Below, one piece after another: positions 45,400 through 56,500 of a DNA stretch of 64,000 bases. The position numbers were made by a program, and so were the translations under genes. The number at the start of each line of letters is the position of its first letter. The stretch's first letter is position 1. The stretch comes from Siphonodentalium dalli (Eukaryota > Mollusca > Scaphopoda > Gadilida > Siphonodentaliidae): contig CP136065.1 of NCBI GenBank assembly GCA_032622095.1, positions 216,734,151 through 216,798,150 on the forward strand. Direction: 5' to 3'. The notes below the pieces were generated by a model. That model did no database searches and had not been told where the DNA came from. It saw only the letters and a list, made by a program, of their open reading frames with translations.

Positions 45400-45995
45400 A
45401 TGTCCAGGTCAGGTCGGTCAGTCAGGTGCACATCGAATTATGGATATCTTATCTATATTTCGACGAGAAATATATCAGTGTAGGGGTCTGATGAAGGGGC
45501 GAAACACTGGGTTTGTAACGGCTTATCTACATGGTGCCTAGGAGTCCAGTCGGTAAATCAGTCGGTCAGGTACATAGCGCATTATTAATATCTTACCACT
45601 ATTTCGACGAGATATATAGCCGAGTCGGGGACTGGGGAGAATGCGAAACACGGAGTTGACAATGCCGTGTCCACAACGATGCCTAGGAGTCCCATTCTGT
45701 CAGGTGCATAGCACACTGTTGCTATGATAGCTATAGGTCTGGATAAAAGACGGACGCGTTGTTGGTAATTGCATATCTATACATGGTACCCAGGGGACCC
45801 GTTCTGTCAGGAGCATAGCGCATTATTGATATATTATCTATATTTCGAAGAGAATTAGCAGTGTTGGGGGGGGGGGGTTGCGGAAAGGCGAAGCACGGAG
45901 TTGTAATGGCGTGTTAAATGCCGGTGCATACTTGTCCTCCCTGCGACTCAGTTGGTCCAGTGCATAGCCCAGTATTGATATCTTATTTGTATTGT
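45400..45995 (+). repeat. Satellite-like array (about 150 bp), right block
   Basis: Continuation of the 43620 array. Units recur at about 45420, 45567, 45705, 45808 and 45955 with GGTGCATAGCGCATTATTGA, CTATATTTCGA(C/A)GAGA and CACGGAGTT(G/T)(G/T)(A/T)AATG. Confidence 0.6.
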
Positions 45996-46329
45996 GATAA
46001 CAGCAACAATGCATGCAACTTACAACATTCCCAGGCGCCTATATTGCGGCGTGACATAACATGTACTCATTGAGGTTTAAAAAAATAATAATAATGGATT
46101 GTTATGTTATTGCAAAATTTGGGGGTGATAGCTATACCTACAAATTTCATATACAATTTGCTTAATTTTGGTGAGATTCTTATTCTTGAATACAACAGTA
46201 TACAACGGTAGCGAATTAGTCTCCACTATCGAGACCTATATGGGTATATTTTAGGAATAGCTCACGTCGTTACACGGCATATGGCTTAACAGTGGGTGTT
46301 GGCTAATTGATGCGATATAACGAATGGCT

Positions 46330-47945
46330 GAACAAAACGTCGGACATTAGACTGATAAGTTTTCACTTGCGACAATTCCAGATGATAAAAAGACAGTATA
46401 TACCGAAAAATGACCACACGCAGCTAGGCTTTTGATAAAGTAAGTCAGCACGAGCACCAAAATATGGAAATGGGTGTGATATTTGATATTTACGATAGGG
46501 TATGAGACAAGGTCATTTTACAGGTCCCGTGGGTGAATTATTGCAGCATAGTTGGGCTTTTCTGATATATCTGGCCTACATATACGGAAAAATGACCACA
46601 CGCATCTAGGCTTTTGATAAAGTAGGTCAGCACAAAACACCAAAATATGGAAATGATATGACATTCGATATTTACCCTAGGGTATGATATAAGGTAAATT
46701 TACAGGTCCCGTAGGGGAGATATTGTGGCATATTCGGGCTTTCTTATATATCTGGCCTATGCATATCAAACAAGGACCACAGGTAGCTAGACTTTTGAAT
46801 AAGTAGGTCACCACGAACACCGAAATTTGGAAAACACCAAAATATGAAAATGTTATGATATTCGATATATACCGTCGGGTATGAGATAAGCCTGATAAGG
46901 TCATTTACAGGTCCCGTGGGTATTATATTGCGGCATAGCTGGGCTTTTCTTATATATCTGGCCTATACATATCGAAAAAGGACAACACGCAGCTAGGCTT
47001 TTGATAGTAGGTCATCGCGAACACCGAAATATGGATATGGGGGCGATATTCGATATTTAACCTAGGGTATGAGTCAAGGTCGTTTTACAGATCCCGTGAG
47101 GGAGATATTGTTTTAGAGTTGGGATGTTCTGATAATTGACCTATATATATATATCGAAAAAGAATCACTCACAGCTAGGCTTTTGATAAAGTAGGTCATC
47201 GCGAATACCGAAATATGGAAATGAGGTGATATTCGATATTTACCCTAGGGTATGAGACTAGGTCTATTTACAGGTCCCGTGGGGGACATGGTGCGGCATA
47301 GATTGGCTTCTCTGATATATTTGGCCAATATATATCGAAAAAGGACATCACGCAGCTAGGCTTTTGATTAAGTAGGTCATCACGAACACCGAAATTTGGA
47401 AATGAGGCGATGTTCGATATTTACCCTAGGGTATGAGGCAAGGTGAATTTTCAGGTCCGGTTTGGGGCACCTATTGTGGCATAGTTGGGCTTTTATGATA
47501 TAACTGACCTATATATACCGAAAAATTACCAAACGCATCTAGGCTTTTGATAAAGTAGGTCATCAATAACACCGAAATATGGAAATGAAGTGATATTCGA
47601 CATTTACCCTAGGGTATGAGACAAGATCGATTGACAGGTCCCGTGGGGACATATTGCGGCATGGTCGGGCATTTCTGATATATCTGGCCTATACATACCG
47701 AAAAATGACCACACGCCGCAGCTAGGCTTTTGATAAAGTAGATCACCACGAACACCGAAATATGGAAATGAGGCGATATACGATACTTGCCCTAGTGTAT
47801 GAGACAATGTCAATTACAGGTCCAGTGGGGGACATATTGCGGCATAGTGGGGCTTTTCTTATGTATCTGGCCTATATACGCCGAAAAATGACCACACGCT
47901 GCTAGACTTTTGATAAGGTAGGTCATCACGAACACATCACATCAC
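46330..47945 (+). repeat. Satellite-like array, about 185-bp units, direct block
   Basis: CCTAGGGTATGAGACAAGGT recurs at about 46491, 46675, 46871, 47050, 47243, 47423, 47606 and 47790 (steps of 179-196 bp). Each unit also has ACAGGTCCCGTGGGGGACAT, TTGGGCTTTTCTGATATATC, GACCACACGCAGCTAGGCTT and GAACACCGAAATATGGAAAT. Confidence 0.82.
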
Positions 47946-48810
47946 GAAAATATGGACCTGAAAATATGGACCTGTAAAATGACCTTGCCTCATACCCTAG
48001 GGTAATTTATCGAATATCACCTCATTTACATATTTCGGTGATGATGATTACCTACTTTATCAAAAGCCTAATAATATGCCACAATGTGTCCCCCACGGGA
48101 CGTGTGATCATTTTTCGGCATATATAGGCCAGATATATCAGAAAAGCACGACTATGCAGCAATGTGTCCCCCACGGGACCTGTATTATGACCTTGTCTCA
48201 TACCCTAGGGTAAATATCGAATATCGCTTCATTTCCATTTTCGGTGTTCGTGGTGACCTACTTAATCAAAACCCTAATAATATGCCGCAATATGTCCCCC
48301 ACGGGACCTGTAAATTACCGTTTATCATACAACTGTGTCGCAATATGTCCCTCACGGGAGCTGTAAATTGACATTGTCCCATGCAAACGCCTGGGTAAAT
48401 ATAGAATATCGTCCCATTTCCATATTTTGGTGTTCGTGATGACCTACTTTATCATAACCCTAGCTGCGTGTGGTCCTTTTTCGATATGTATGGGTCAGAT
48501 ATATATGAAAAGCCCAACTATTCCGCAATATGTCCCCCACGGGACCTGTAAATGACCTTATATCATACCCGATGGTATATATCGAACAACATAACATTTC
48601 CATAGTTTGGTGTTCCGTGATGACCTACTTTATCAACTGTGCCGCAATATCTTCCCATTTCCATATTTTGATGTTCGTGATGACCTACTTTATCATAACC
48701 CTAGCTGCGTGTGGTCCTTTTTCGATATGTATGGGTCAGATATGTATGAAAAGCCCAACTATTCCGCAATATGTCCCCCACGGGAACTGCAAATGACCTT
48801 ATATCATATC
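47946..48810 (-). repeat. Satellite-like array, about 185-bp units, inverted block
   Basis: The same unit in the opposite orientation: CTCATACCCTAGGGTAAAT at about 47985 and 48197, GTCCCCCACGGGACCTGTAA, CGTGATGACCTACTTTATCA and GTGTGGTCCTTTTTCGATAT. The switch of direction happens within about 40 bp at 47935-47970. Confidence 0.8.
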
Positions 48811-49221
48811 AGCTTATGAATGGTTACTGTATTTGTCCACTAGATCCATTTAGCAATGTCGATTTTGACCACCCAGGCTGACCTAGCATACCCTCGGCAC
48901 ACACTGAACTTGAAACTCTTAATATGTGGTAGACAAAATTCTATCCGAGTCAGTATTTGAAAAATTTAAATTGTCATTAAAACTTAGCTGCTAAAACTGG
49001 TTAAACCATCATTTGGACTAAATGTTATAAGTTCACATTGGTATGAGCAATATACGTAGAGTTTTATGCAGTCGACATAAATTTCGACTCAGTATATCAT
49101 ATAAATTCATCTAATTATTACGGAGATGTTTTCGGACCCAAATTTTAGAAATTTGGGGGGTGGGTATACAAAAATTGGGAGTAAATTTTTTTGTTTTGTT
49201 GCAGATTTCAGTGGGGTGGTA
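48811..49221. other. Unresolved non-coding stretch
   Basis: No feature recognised. Confidence 0.4.
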
Positions 49222-49428
49222 GGTCCCCTCACAGGGGCCTGTAACGCGCTCCGCTGTCCGCCCCCTTTTGCACTGCCCATATACGCCGCCATATATACGC
49301 GCCTTCTTCGCGTCTATATAATGTTCCATTAACGCGAAGAAGGCGCGTATATATAGAGCGGCGTATATGGGCAGTGCAAAAGGGGGCGGACAGCGGAGCG
49401 CGTTACAGGCCCCTGTGGTCCCCTGAAA
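49222..49428. repeat. 207-bp GC-rich palindrome
   Basis: Arms contain CAGGGGCCTGTAACGCGCTC, CGCTGTCCGCCCCCTTTTGC and ATACGCGCCTTCTTCGCG, returned as exact complements on the right. The centre is near 49326 (AATGTTCCATT). It is much more GC-rich than its surroundings. Confidence 0.78.
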
Positions 49429-49985
49429 AATGCTTGATGCCAAAAAACGGCATCCTGCACATTTTGGACTACCCCCCCCCTCCCCCGGTTTGTTATCCCC
49501 CTTTTTTTTTGCATACCAATTATTGCCAGTTCATGATTGATTCAGGATACGTTTCTGATTTGTGGAAAGTTTCTAAAACGCTTCAACACATCACCGTCGA
49601 GCTGCATCGCGACGGATGTAAACTAAAATGGCCGCTGCCGTCGGTTGCTATTTTCACAGTTAAAACTGACACATTCTAGAGTAATAGTGAATTCTAGCTT
49701 ACAACAGCATCTACATATTCCGGCCACGTATGGTAATAGAGCCTTCAGCTCGCAGTTACTGGACATAAAGTCCCAAAAATAAAGTTTTAATCGAATTTAT
49801 AAATCGGTATCGTGCACATGCGCTTTTTCAATGAAATTTTTCAATGAGATTTCATGGGAACGGGAAGATTCGGCGGAGGGAAGATTCGGCCATGTATTTT
49901 TCGGCGGAGGGAAGATTCGGCAGGGAAGATTCGGCGGGGAAGATTCGGCCAGTCGTTTGATCTAACTAATTAGTGGAGGGATTAC

Positions 49986-51414
49986 CAGGTCGGGCACACA
50001 TGCAAAATGGTCTATTTAGCTCATTTCGTCTATCATAGCCCGATTGAGCTTCGTTTTTAATGTGATTTACACGCCTCTGCCGATTGCGGACAATAGAACG
50101 AAAATACGAGACAAGAATCGATGTTCATTAGTTGCCTTCTAATCGGATGTAAACAAAGAAACAAACAACTCCACGACTCACCACGGATTATATACTTTTT
50201 GAAGAAGTTGAAGTTAACTTTATTTTCATAATTTACCATAAGGAGAGGCACTAAAATCGTTATTTTCTGTTCAAATGCGACAATAAATCGTCAACAAAAT
50301 TTCACAAAGCTCCATCTTGTAAGGGATATCGAAGTATTCTGAAAGCGCAATTTTGATTGGCTGCAGATAAGCCTGGCTCAAAGGTATGTATTTAATGAAT
50401 TTTAAATGCCAACGTACTCGTCTGAATGTATGGAAAGCCACTCTGACAACCATTATTGAAAACACTGCAATTAACCGAGGTGCGTCGAAACTGCTATAAT
50501 AATTGGCTATTTATTATGACATTACAGTAATCAACCACCAGCAGTGCGAAATTCACGCATATATTGTATTCATCCCTTGCAAAATCACATGCAACGCACG
50601 TTTACCTCGACCTCTCGTGTTACCGTACATTCACTTCTCTACATGGTGGTCCGTTGACATTTCACAAACAGTCGTCTCCGAATGAGGTTATTCGCTTTAC
50701 CCAATCAGGTAAGACATATCGAGTAAATGATCTTGACCTTCAAAAACATATGACGTGAGAATACAAATGGCTAACTTTCTACTTTTTCCAACAAACTCTG
50801 ATTGTTTCACAAAACATGCTACCAGACGTCAGTAAGCCTTAATTAAAAACTCGCTAATTGCGCTTAATCCGTGGTGAGTCGTGGAGTTGTTTGTTTCTTT
50901 GTTTACCGCTATTCTCAAAGTAATTGACCAGAAAAACGGGGTGATACCCCGGTCATGACCGCGGTGATACCGGTAATAAACGGTAGCGGTATCGAGACGG
51001 TCATGGCGTGGAGTTACGGTATTGGGCGATAATGATACCGTGGTCTTTTAGCGAGCACTGCATTAATTTTGTTGAATACCGGGGTGATTTTCATGGAACT
51101 CTTTTAGGGGAGGTATTTACTCACACATACTTGTTCGCGTTAACAAGCGGTATCAGTACCGCTGTATTGGAGGATACCGCGGTATAGTACCGCCATATTA
51201 ACGGGGTGACACCACGTTATTGGTGGTCAATTACTTTAACTATAGCGGTACATCCGATTAGTAGGCAACTAATGAACATCGATTCTTGTCTCGTATTTTC
51301 GTTCTATTGTCCGCAATCGGCAGAGGCGTGTAAATCACATTAAAAATGAAGCTCAATCGGGCTATGATAGACGAAATGAGCTAAATAGACCATTTTGCAT
51401 GTGTGCCCGACCTG
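49986..51414. mobile_element. Nested foldback element, TIR CAGGTCGGGCACACATGC, 5-bp target duplication ATTAC
   Basis: ATTAC stands at 49981-49985 and 51415-51419. The ends CAGGTCGGGCACACATGC are exact inverted copies, and the arms stay nearly identical for about 190 bp (e.g. AATAGAACGAAAATACGAGA, AAGAAACAAACAACTCCACG). The right arm is split by the MITE at 50906-51248. The interior has no recognised coding sequence. A relative lies at 53165-54227. Confidence 0.8.
50906..51248. mobile_element. Mariner-type MITE inserted in an arm of the foldback element
   Basis: Ends CCGCTATTCTCAAAGTAATT and AATTACTTTAACTATAGCGG, flanked by TA on each side. The partner arm of the host element reads GTTTACATCCGATTAG without it, giving the empty site with a single TA. 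The interior is rich in ACCGCGGTA/TACCGCGGT-like short palindromes. TA duplication suggests Tc1/mariner mobilisation. Confidence 0.78.
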
Positions 51415-51725
51415 ATTACGGCTTGGGGATTACGGCTTATGTGGGACTAAGCTTGTGTGTGCACTAATTCTTTGTTGTAACAATAACAACTAATTAGAGG
51501 GATTATATAGGGTCTTGATTAACTCATTTTTAGTAATGACATATTTTATTAGACTTATTAGAATGGATGAAACATATTTACACAAGCTGATATAACATAA
51601 GGTGTAACAGATATACAAACAGAACAATTTAAAATACATTTATAACCGACATTCTTTATTTGAAACAAAAAATCAACTAATAGTCTTGTCTTGTTATCTT
51701 CTTGTTTTGTTGTCGTCTTGTCTTC

Positions 51726-52212
51726 TTATTTCTTTGCCTTGCCGATTCTGTAGATCTTGGTCACTTCTTGTAGGAATTCCGATGTTCTGATGTCCTCTTC
51801 TCTGTATTTTGCCCATAGGTCGCTGATCTTCGTATCTATTTCTGTGTATTTCTTCCTCACGTCTGTCTCGAGATCCCTGGCTGCAACGGCAATTTCTACA
51901 TGGGCTGCTTCAAGTTGAAGAATCGGTACAATTTTTAAATTGAACGGAATCGCGATAAAGAAACGAGCTGTATGATGAGCAATTGAAACTTATTTCAATC
52001 AAACCCTCCTTGGCCTGGAAATTATACTGTCGCTGAGAAATGCCGGTATTGCATGTTCTGTGTTGCCATTTGCCGCATGTGTCGCAGTCAACTGCTTGCT
52101 GACGAGGACGTACATTCCTATTACACTTAATACACGGGTAGTCTATGAGCTGATTTTGACGGAGGTTGTACGAAGGCACGATGAAGATGTGATATGGTGA
52201 AGTCAATTTCAT
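51726..52212 (-). pseudogene. PHD-like zinc-finger protein with acidic helical tail, inside a transposon
   Basis: Starts at ATG 52212, just after a TGA. The first frame reads MKLTSPYHIFIVPSYNLRQN, then YPCIKCNRNVRPRQQAVDCD, TCGKWQHRTCNTGIS and ends near FNCSSYS. The cysteine/histidine spacing (CxxC, CxxC, H, C, then C) is that of a PHD-like finger, with the last cysteine lost (C-S-S-Y). After one frameshift near 51955 a second frame continues VPILQLEAAHVEIAVAARDL, ETDVRKKYTEIDTKISDLWA and KYREEDIRTSEFLQEVTKIY to a TAA at 51726, a charged likely coiled coil. Similar 'VRPRQ...CD-C..W-H..C' fingers occur in multicopy, transposon-associated molluscan proteins. The exact role is unknown. Confidence 0.62.
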
Positions 52213-53164
52213 TCAACTATATAGTCTAAAAGTCGTTAGATCTGATGCGGTAAAACAAACAACTGATCAGTTCTAACTGAAATGCACTCAGCAAACTTAT
52301 CTAAACAAACATCGAATAGTTCTCACTGAGATCATATCAGCATCAGAAAGACGACTCTGTATATTCTACCGACTGTTATACAAACACTTGGTGCCAACGT
52401 GAACAGAGTGTGAACAACTGTCAAAATTTTTATTCGTTTTCTCATTGAATCTTCATTAATCATAATTCCTTATAGTGTTCGAACGTGTTATTTGGATTTA
52501 CCACGTAATTTGTAAGTAATAGGCCTAACTTCAATATATTCACAATAAACTTACCTTATCATAAACCTAAAATAATCTCATAAAATATGTCAAACAAACT
52601 AATGACAAAACATCATAAAAGTATTAACAAAAGTAATAATAAAAGTAATTTATTCTTGTAAAATATTCACTCATAAAACATACAAATAATCTCAAACAAA
52701 ACATCATAAAAGTAATAGCTTCATTTAATTTAATTTATTCATCCAATATATTATTAAAAAATAGATCTAATTCATAGAACTTAAAACATAAAATCTCCCG
52801 TCCCAATATATTGGTATAAACCTAGGAAGATTCGGCCGATAAAACCCGCCGAATCTTCCCTGCCGAATCTTCCCTGCCGAATCTTCCCTCCGCCGAATCT
52901 TCGCGGACCCGATTTCATCAGTCATTCAGTGACATCACTAGTGTCGTGACCAGGTCGGGCACATATTAGTGAATTCTAGCTTACAACAGCATCTACATAT
53001 TCCGGCCACGTATGGTAATAGAGCCCTCAGCTCACAGTTACTGGACATAAAGTCCCAAAAATAAAGTTTTAATAAAATTTATAAATCGGTAAGACGGTAT
53101 CGTGCACATGCGCTTTTTCAATGAAATTTCATCAGTCATTCAGTGACATCACTAGTGTCGTGAC

Positions 53165-54227
53165 CAGGTCGGCCACATATCCAAAACGGTCTACGTAGCT
53201 CGTTTTGTCTACTGTAGCCCGATTGAGCTACGTTTTTAATGTGATTTACACGTCTCCTGCGATTATCGCCATACCACTACCAGTACGGTGAGTACTGAGT
53301 ACCACGAAAAAAGCGCATTTCGAATTTTCGTTAATTTATAGTTGTGACTTGTGTACCACTATGACTATTAGACTAGTATCACGTCTACAAAGAAGCAAAA
53401 AACGCAACGACTCTGCACCACGGCTTTAACACCCTTTGAGCGATTCAAAATCAATTTGTTTTGGTCAATTTACCATGAAAAACGGTAAGAAATGATCATC
53501 AAAATCTCTTGATCGAAATGTAAATCTTTATCAAATCTGAGGTAGTTCTGCAACTTCTGGTCGCAATTGTGTTCGCAAACATCCGTGTGCAGGCGATAAT
53601 CTGATTGGTTGCATTTAGCCGGGGATTAATGGTACGTTCTTAATGGGATTTCAGTGTAACATCTATCTGTTGGAATGTACGGAACGACAAATGGACAACC
53701 ATATTTGTATAAGTACTATAACTGTAATGTTACGCGAGGTGCTTCCAAATTTCAAAGTAGAGTTGTGAATCGTGTTTCCATAGTTGTCTTCTCTGAATGG
53801 CGTTCCCCAAACATTTAACAAATAGTCATCTCCGAGTGAAGCTGTTCGCTTTATCCAATCAGGTAAGCCACAGTTTGGACATTCTTGACCTTCAAAAAGA
53901 TATATCCTGCAAAAACAAATGATCTTTGCCTACTTTTTATGGCAAAATCAACATATTTACGGGAATGTCACTAGCAAACGCTAACAGGTCTTAATTAAAA
54001 CATCGTTAATTGCGCCTAAGCCGTGCTGAGTCGTTGAGTTTTTTGCTTCATTGTAGACGTGATAGTGGTACACAACTAATGAAAAAAAATTCGAAATGCG
54101 CTTTTTTCGTGGTACCGGTATGGAAATAATCGCAGGAGGTGTGTAAATCACATTAAAAACGTAGCTCAATCAGGTTACAGTAGACAAAACGAGCTACGTA
54201 GACCGTTTTGGATGTGTGCCCGACCTG
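53165..54227. mobile_element. Foldback element, TIR CAGGTCGGGCACA, 5-bp target duplication GTGAC
   Basis: GTGAC at 53160-53164 and 54228-54232. The long arms (about 250 bp) include GAGCTACGTTTTTAATGTGA, CACGTCTACAAAGAAGCAAA and CGCAACGACTC with the complements at the right. The interior resembles the interior of 49986-51414 (ATGTACGGAACGACAAATGG next to GACAACCAT). No coding sequence recognised. Confidence 0.8.
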
Positions 54228-54246
54228 GTGACATATAAGGAAATAT

Positions 54247-55679
54247 TAGGGCCCTGCGAATCGGGTGTTTTCGTTTCGAATCTCGAATCGAATCAGGCAA
54301 ATGATTCGAAATCGAATCGAATCTCGAATCGAATCATTGTTACTGAGCCAATCAAGTTCTAATACATAGAACTTCAAAGAAACACATACAATTGCCTGGC
54401 AATCATTGATGTAGTGCAATATTTGCAGATTATGCGTTTGTCTACACACCTCTATGCATTTTCTGTGCTAAGCAATTGTTGAATACAGATATAAAGAGCA
54501 TACATGCATGAGAGAACCAATGTTGATGTACATATGGACAAGCGTACCGCATGATGCCTGTTTCATTCTGTTGAATAGCGCAACATTTTTTCGCTACATG
54601 TACACTTGCGATGATTTTGTTGTCTGTCACTTCAACAGACAGACTTACAATGTTTACAAAAATACTCGGGACAAAAGTTTGAAGATAAATTCTATAACGC
54701 GCGTAGCACCGTCATACTTTATAGTAAATTTATCTTCAAACATTTTGGTTATAACTCATAACCTTAATCGAAACAAGAGTTATTTCTTATAATTTAATCC
54801 ACCATTTCACAAGAGAATCACCAGAAGCGTAAAAGTTTGAGATTATTGCCATCAAAAAGACGCACACAAAAGTTGAAATTGATATGAGTGCTGTGACACT
54901 GCTGTCAATCAAACATCAATTACCAGTGATCAAGTGGTGTCATGAATTCATCGCTTTTGATTGGCTAGTGAACAGTGTACACATTGATCAACTGATCGAT
55001 TAACTGCCAGAGCAGGTGTTCCAGAAATATTTTGCATGTACGGTGACACGAGTTGTTTCTAAAACTACATATCTTTGCAAATGTTAGCTTGATCGAGTCT
55101 TGTTGATTTTCTAGGTACCGGTACTTATGCACCTAAATACGGATGGGTAATGAGCAGTAAATGTAATGACAAAGCAATACTAGCTGAAGGAATGTGTATG
55201 CAGCATCGGAATCCCCCTTTATATCGCAAAAAGTATCAAATAGTGTCTGTGTACGTTTTAGACACGCATTTTTTAGGCGTGGTCTTTTGGCACGATGCTG
55301 CTGTGAGTGCTGTATTATCAATAGCAGAAGTAATCAAGAAATTTAGGTTATCTAGAAGTAACTTTAATGGCTAAATGTTTGACAACAAGTGGTTTTATAA
55401 TATTCTGTGGAATGACCGCGTATGATTAAATTATTTGGCGATAACATTGCATGTCCTGCCATCGGACATAACGGTATGTGCATACGTTTAAGACATTTAC
55501 TATGTTATTATAGTAAATTATCTTTTCTGGTAAAGAGCATTGTGGCCTGTAGAAATCATGGAAATGCACCTGTCACCAAAGATTCGACGAACACCGAATC
55601 ATGGTAGCCGATTTTGAATCGAATCGAATCAGACAAACGATTCCGAATTGCAACGAATCGAATCGACTCGAGGGCCCTA
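54247..55679. mobile_element. hAT-type non-autonomous element with 8-bp target duplication GGAAATAT
   Basis: GGAAATAT occurs at 54239-54246 and 55680-55687. The ends are TAGGGCCCTGCGAATC and GACTCGAGGGCCCTA. Subterminal CGAATCGAATC repeats are dense at both ends (54270-54340 and 55610-55670). An 8-bp duplication with a TAGGG-type terminus is characteristic of hAT elements. The 1.4-kb interior has short open frames but nothing resembling a hAT transposase. Confidence 0.78.
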
Positions 55680-55767
55680 GGAAATATGTAATGTTTTATT
55701 TAATGATATAATACTAATAGGGATTTCATGAGACATAAACATATAAGCAATAGAAGTGGTAATATAC

Positions 55768-55946
55768 CAATAACTTGATTTTGGAGGGTGTAATATGGTT
55801 TATTAACGGCCCTCCAGAAATGATTAACAGCCGAGGGGTTCATTAAAGGCCCGAGACGAAGTCGAGGGCCTTTAATGGCCCGAGGGCTGTTAATCATTTC
55901 TGGAGGGCCGTTAATAAACCTAACACCCGACAAAAATCAAGTTATT
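55768..55946. repeat. 179-bp palindrome
   Basis: AATAACTTGATTTTGG/..AAAATCAAGTTATT outer arms and GGTTTATTAACGGCCCTCCA, GAAATGATTAACAGCC inner arms with complements. The centre is near 55855 (CCCGAGACGAAGTCGAGGG). Confidence 0.75.
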
Positions 55947-56290
55947 ACTATTATTACCACTCTCTGAAATGAAACCCAAACTAGAACATAGATGAGTGAG
56001 TAAGCAGCGATATGTCAACTGAAATAATAACTATTTTAATAATTGGCAAAAGAGAGGCCAGTTCATCAGGAGAAATTTGGAAGAAATCACATTGCTTATT
56101 CCTGTTTGCAAGCCATTCTGAGAATTTTTCTCACTCCCCACTGGGTTGATTTTGTTGTCGATGCTGGATTTTGAACTGTTTTCAAGAGAATTTAAGGACT
56201 CCTCATCTAGTTCACTTGATTGAGAAATTTTTTCGAACGATCACACTAAATCTAAACAATTCAAACCGTGTGTCGTCTGTTTGTTGTCAG
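55947..56290. other. Unresolved non-coding stretch
   Basis: No feature recognised. Confidence 0.4.
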
Positions 56291-56410
56291 ACCGGAAGCG
56301 GGCCATTAATACCTTTAACGCATAACTTCCGGTTTGATGCCGGGCGTTCAAACCGGAAGCGGGCCATTAATATCGCTAACGCATAACTTCCGGTTTGATG
56401 CCGGGCGTTA
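56291..56410 (+). repeat. Two 60-bp direct repeats, each palindromic
   Basis: ACCGGAAGCGGGCCATTAAT, then TAACGCATAACTTCCGGTTT and GATGCCGGGCGTT occurs twice in a row with three differences. ACCGGAAG and CTTCCGGT make each unit fold on itself. Confidence 0.72.
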
Positions 56411-56500
56411 TGGCTTTTTACTGTGCGGGTAAATTACTGTTAATCTACTAGAGAACGCCCTCTAAAGTGGTAATAATGTAGGACGGTGACTGGGCAGATG

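Larger units (their letters stand above)
49856..52910. mobile_element. 3.05-kb DNA transposon with GGGAAGATTCGGC subterminal repeats and 8-bp target duplication
   Basis: GATTTCAT flanks both ends (49848-49855 and 52911-52918). Terminal sequences are inverted: GGGAACGGGAAGATTCGGCG at the left and CGCCGAATCTTCGCGGACCC at the right, followed inward by tandem GGGAAGATTCGGC units (four to five per end). It contains a zinc-finger reading frame (51726-52212) and a nested foldback element (49986-51414). An 8-bp duplication suits hAT, Mutator-like or Merlin superfamilies. I cannot assign it further, as no transposase is seen. Confidence 0.78.
49684..53186 (+). repeat. Tandemly duplicated unit of about 220 bp, first copy split by a transposon
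   Basis: AGTGAATTCTAGCTTACAAC through GTGACATCACTAGTGTCGTGA, CCAGGTCGGGCACATAT occurs twice: 49684-49855 continuing at 52919-52966, and uninterrupted at 52967-53186. The second copy thus shows the empty site of the element at 49856-52910. Confidence 0.75.

Noticed and set aside
46330-48810. Possible CRISPR-like array
   Set aside because: Repeats are about 185 bp with no unique spacers, in both orientations, in a eukaryotic context; it is a satellite.
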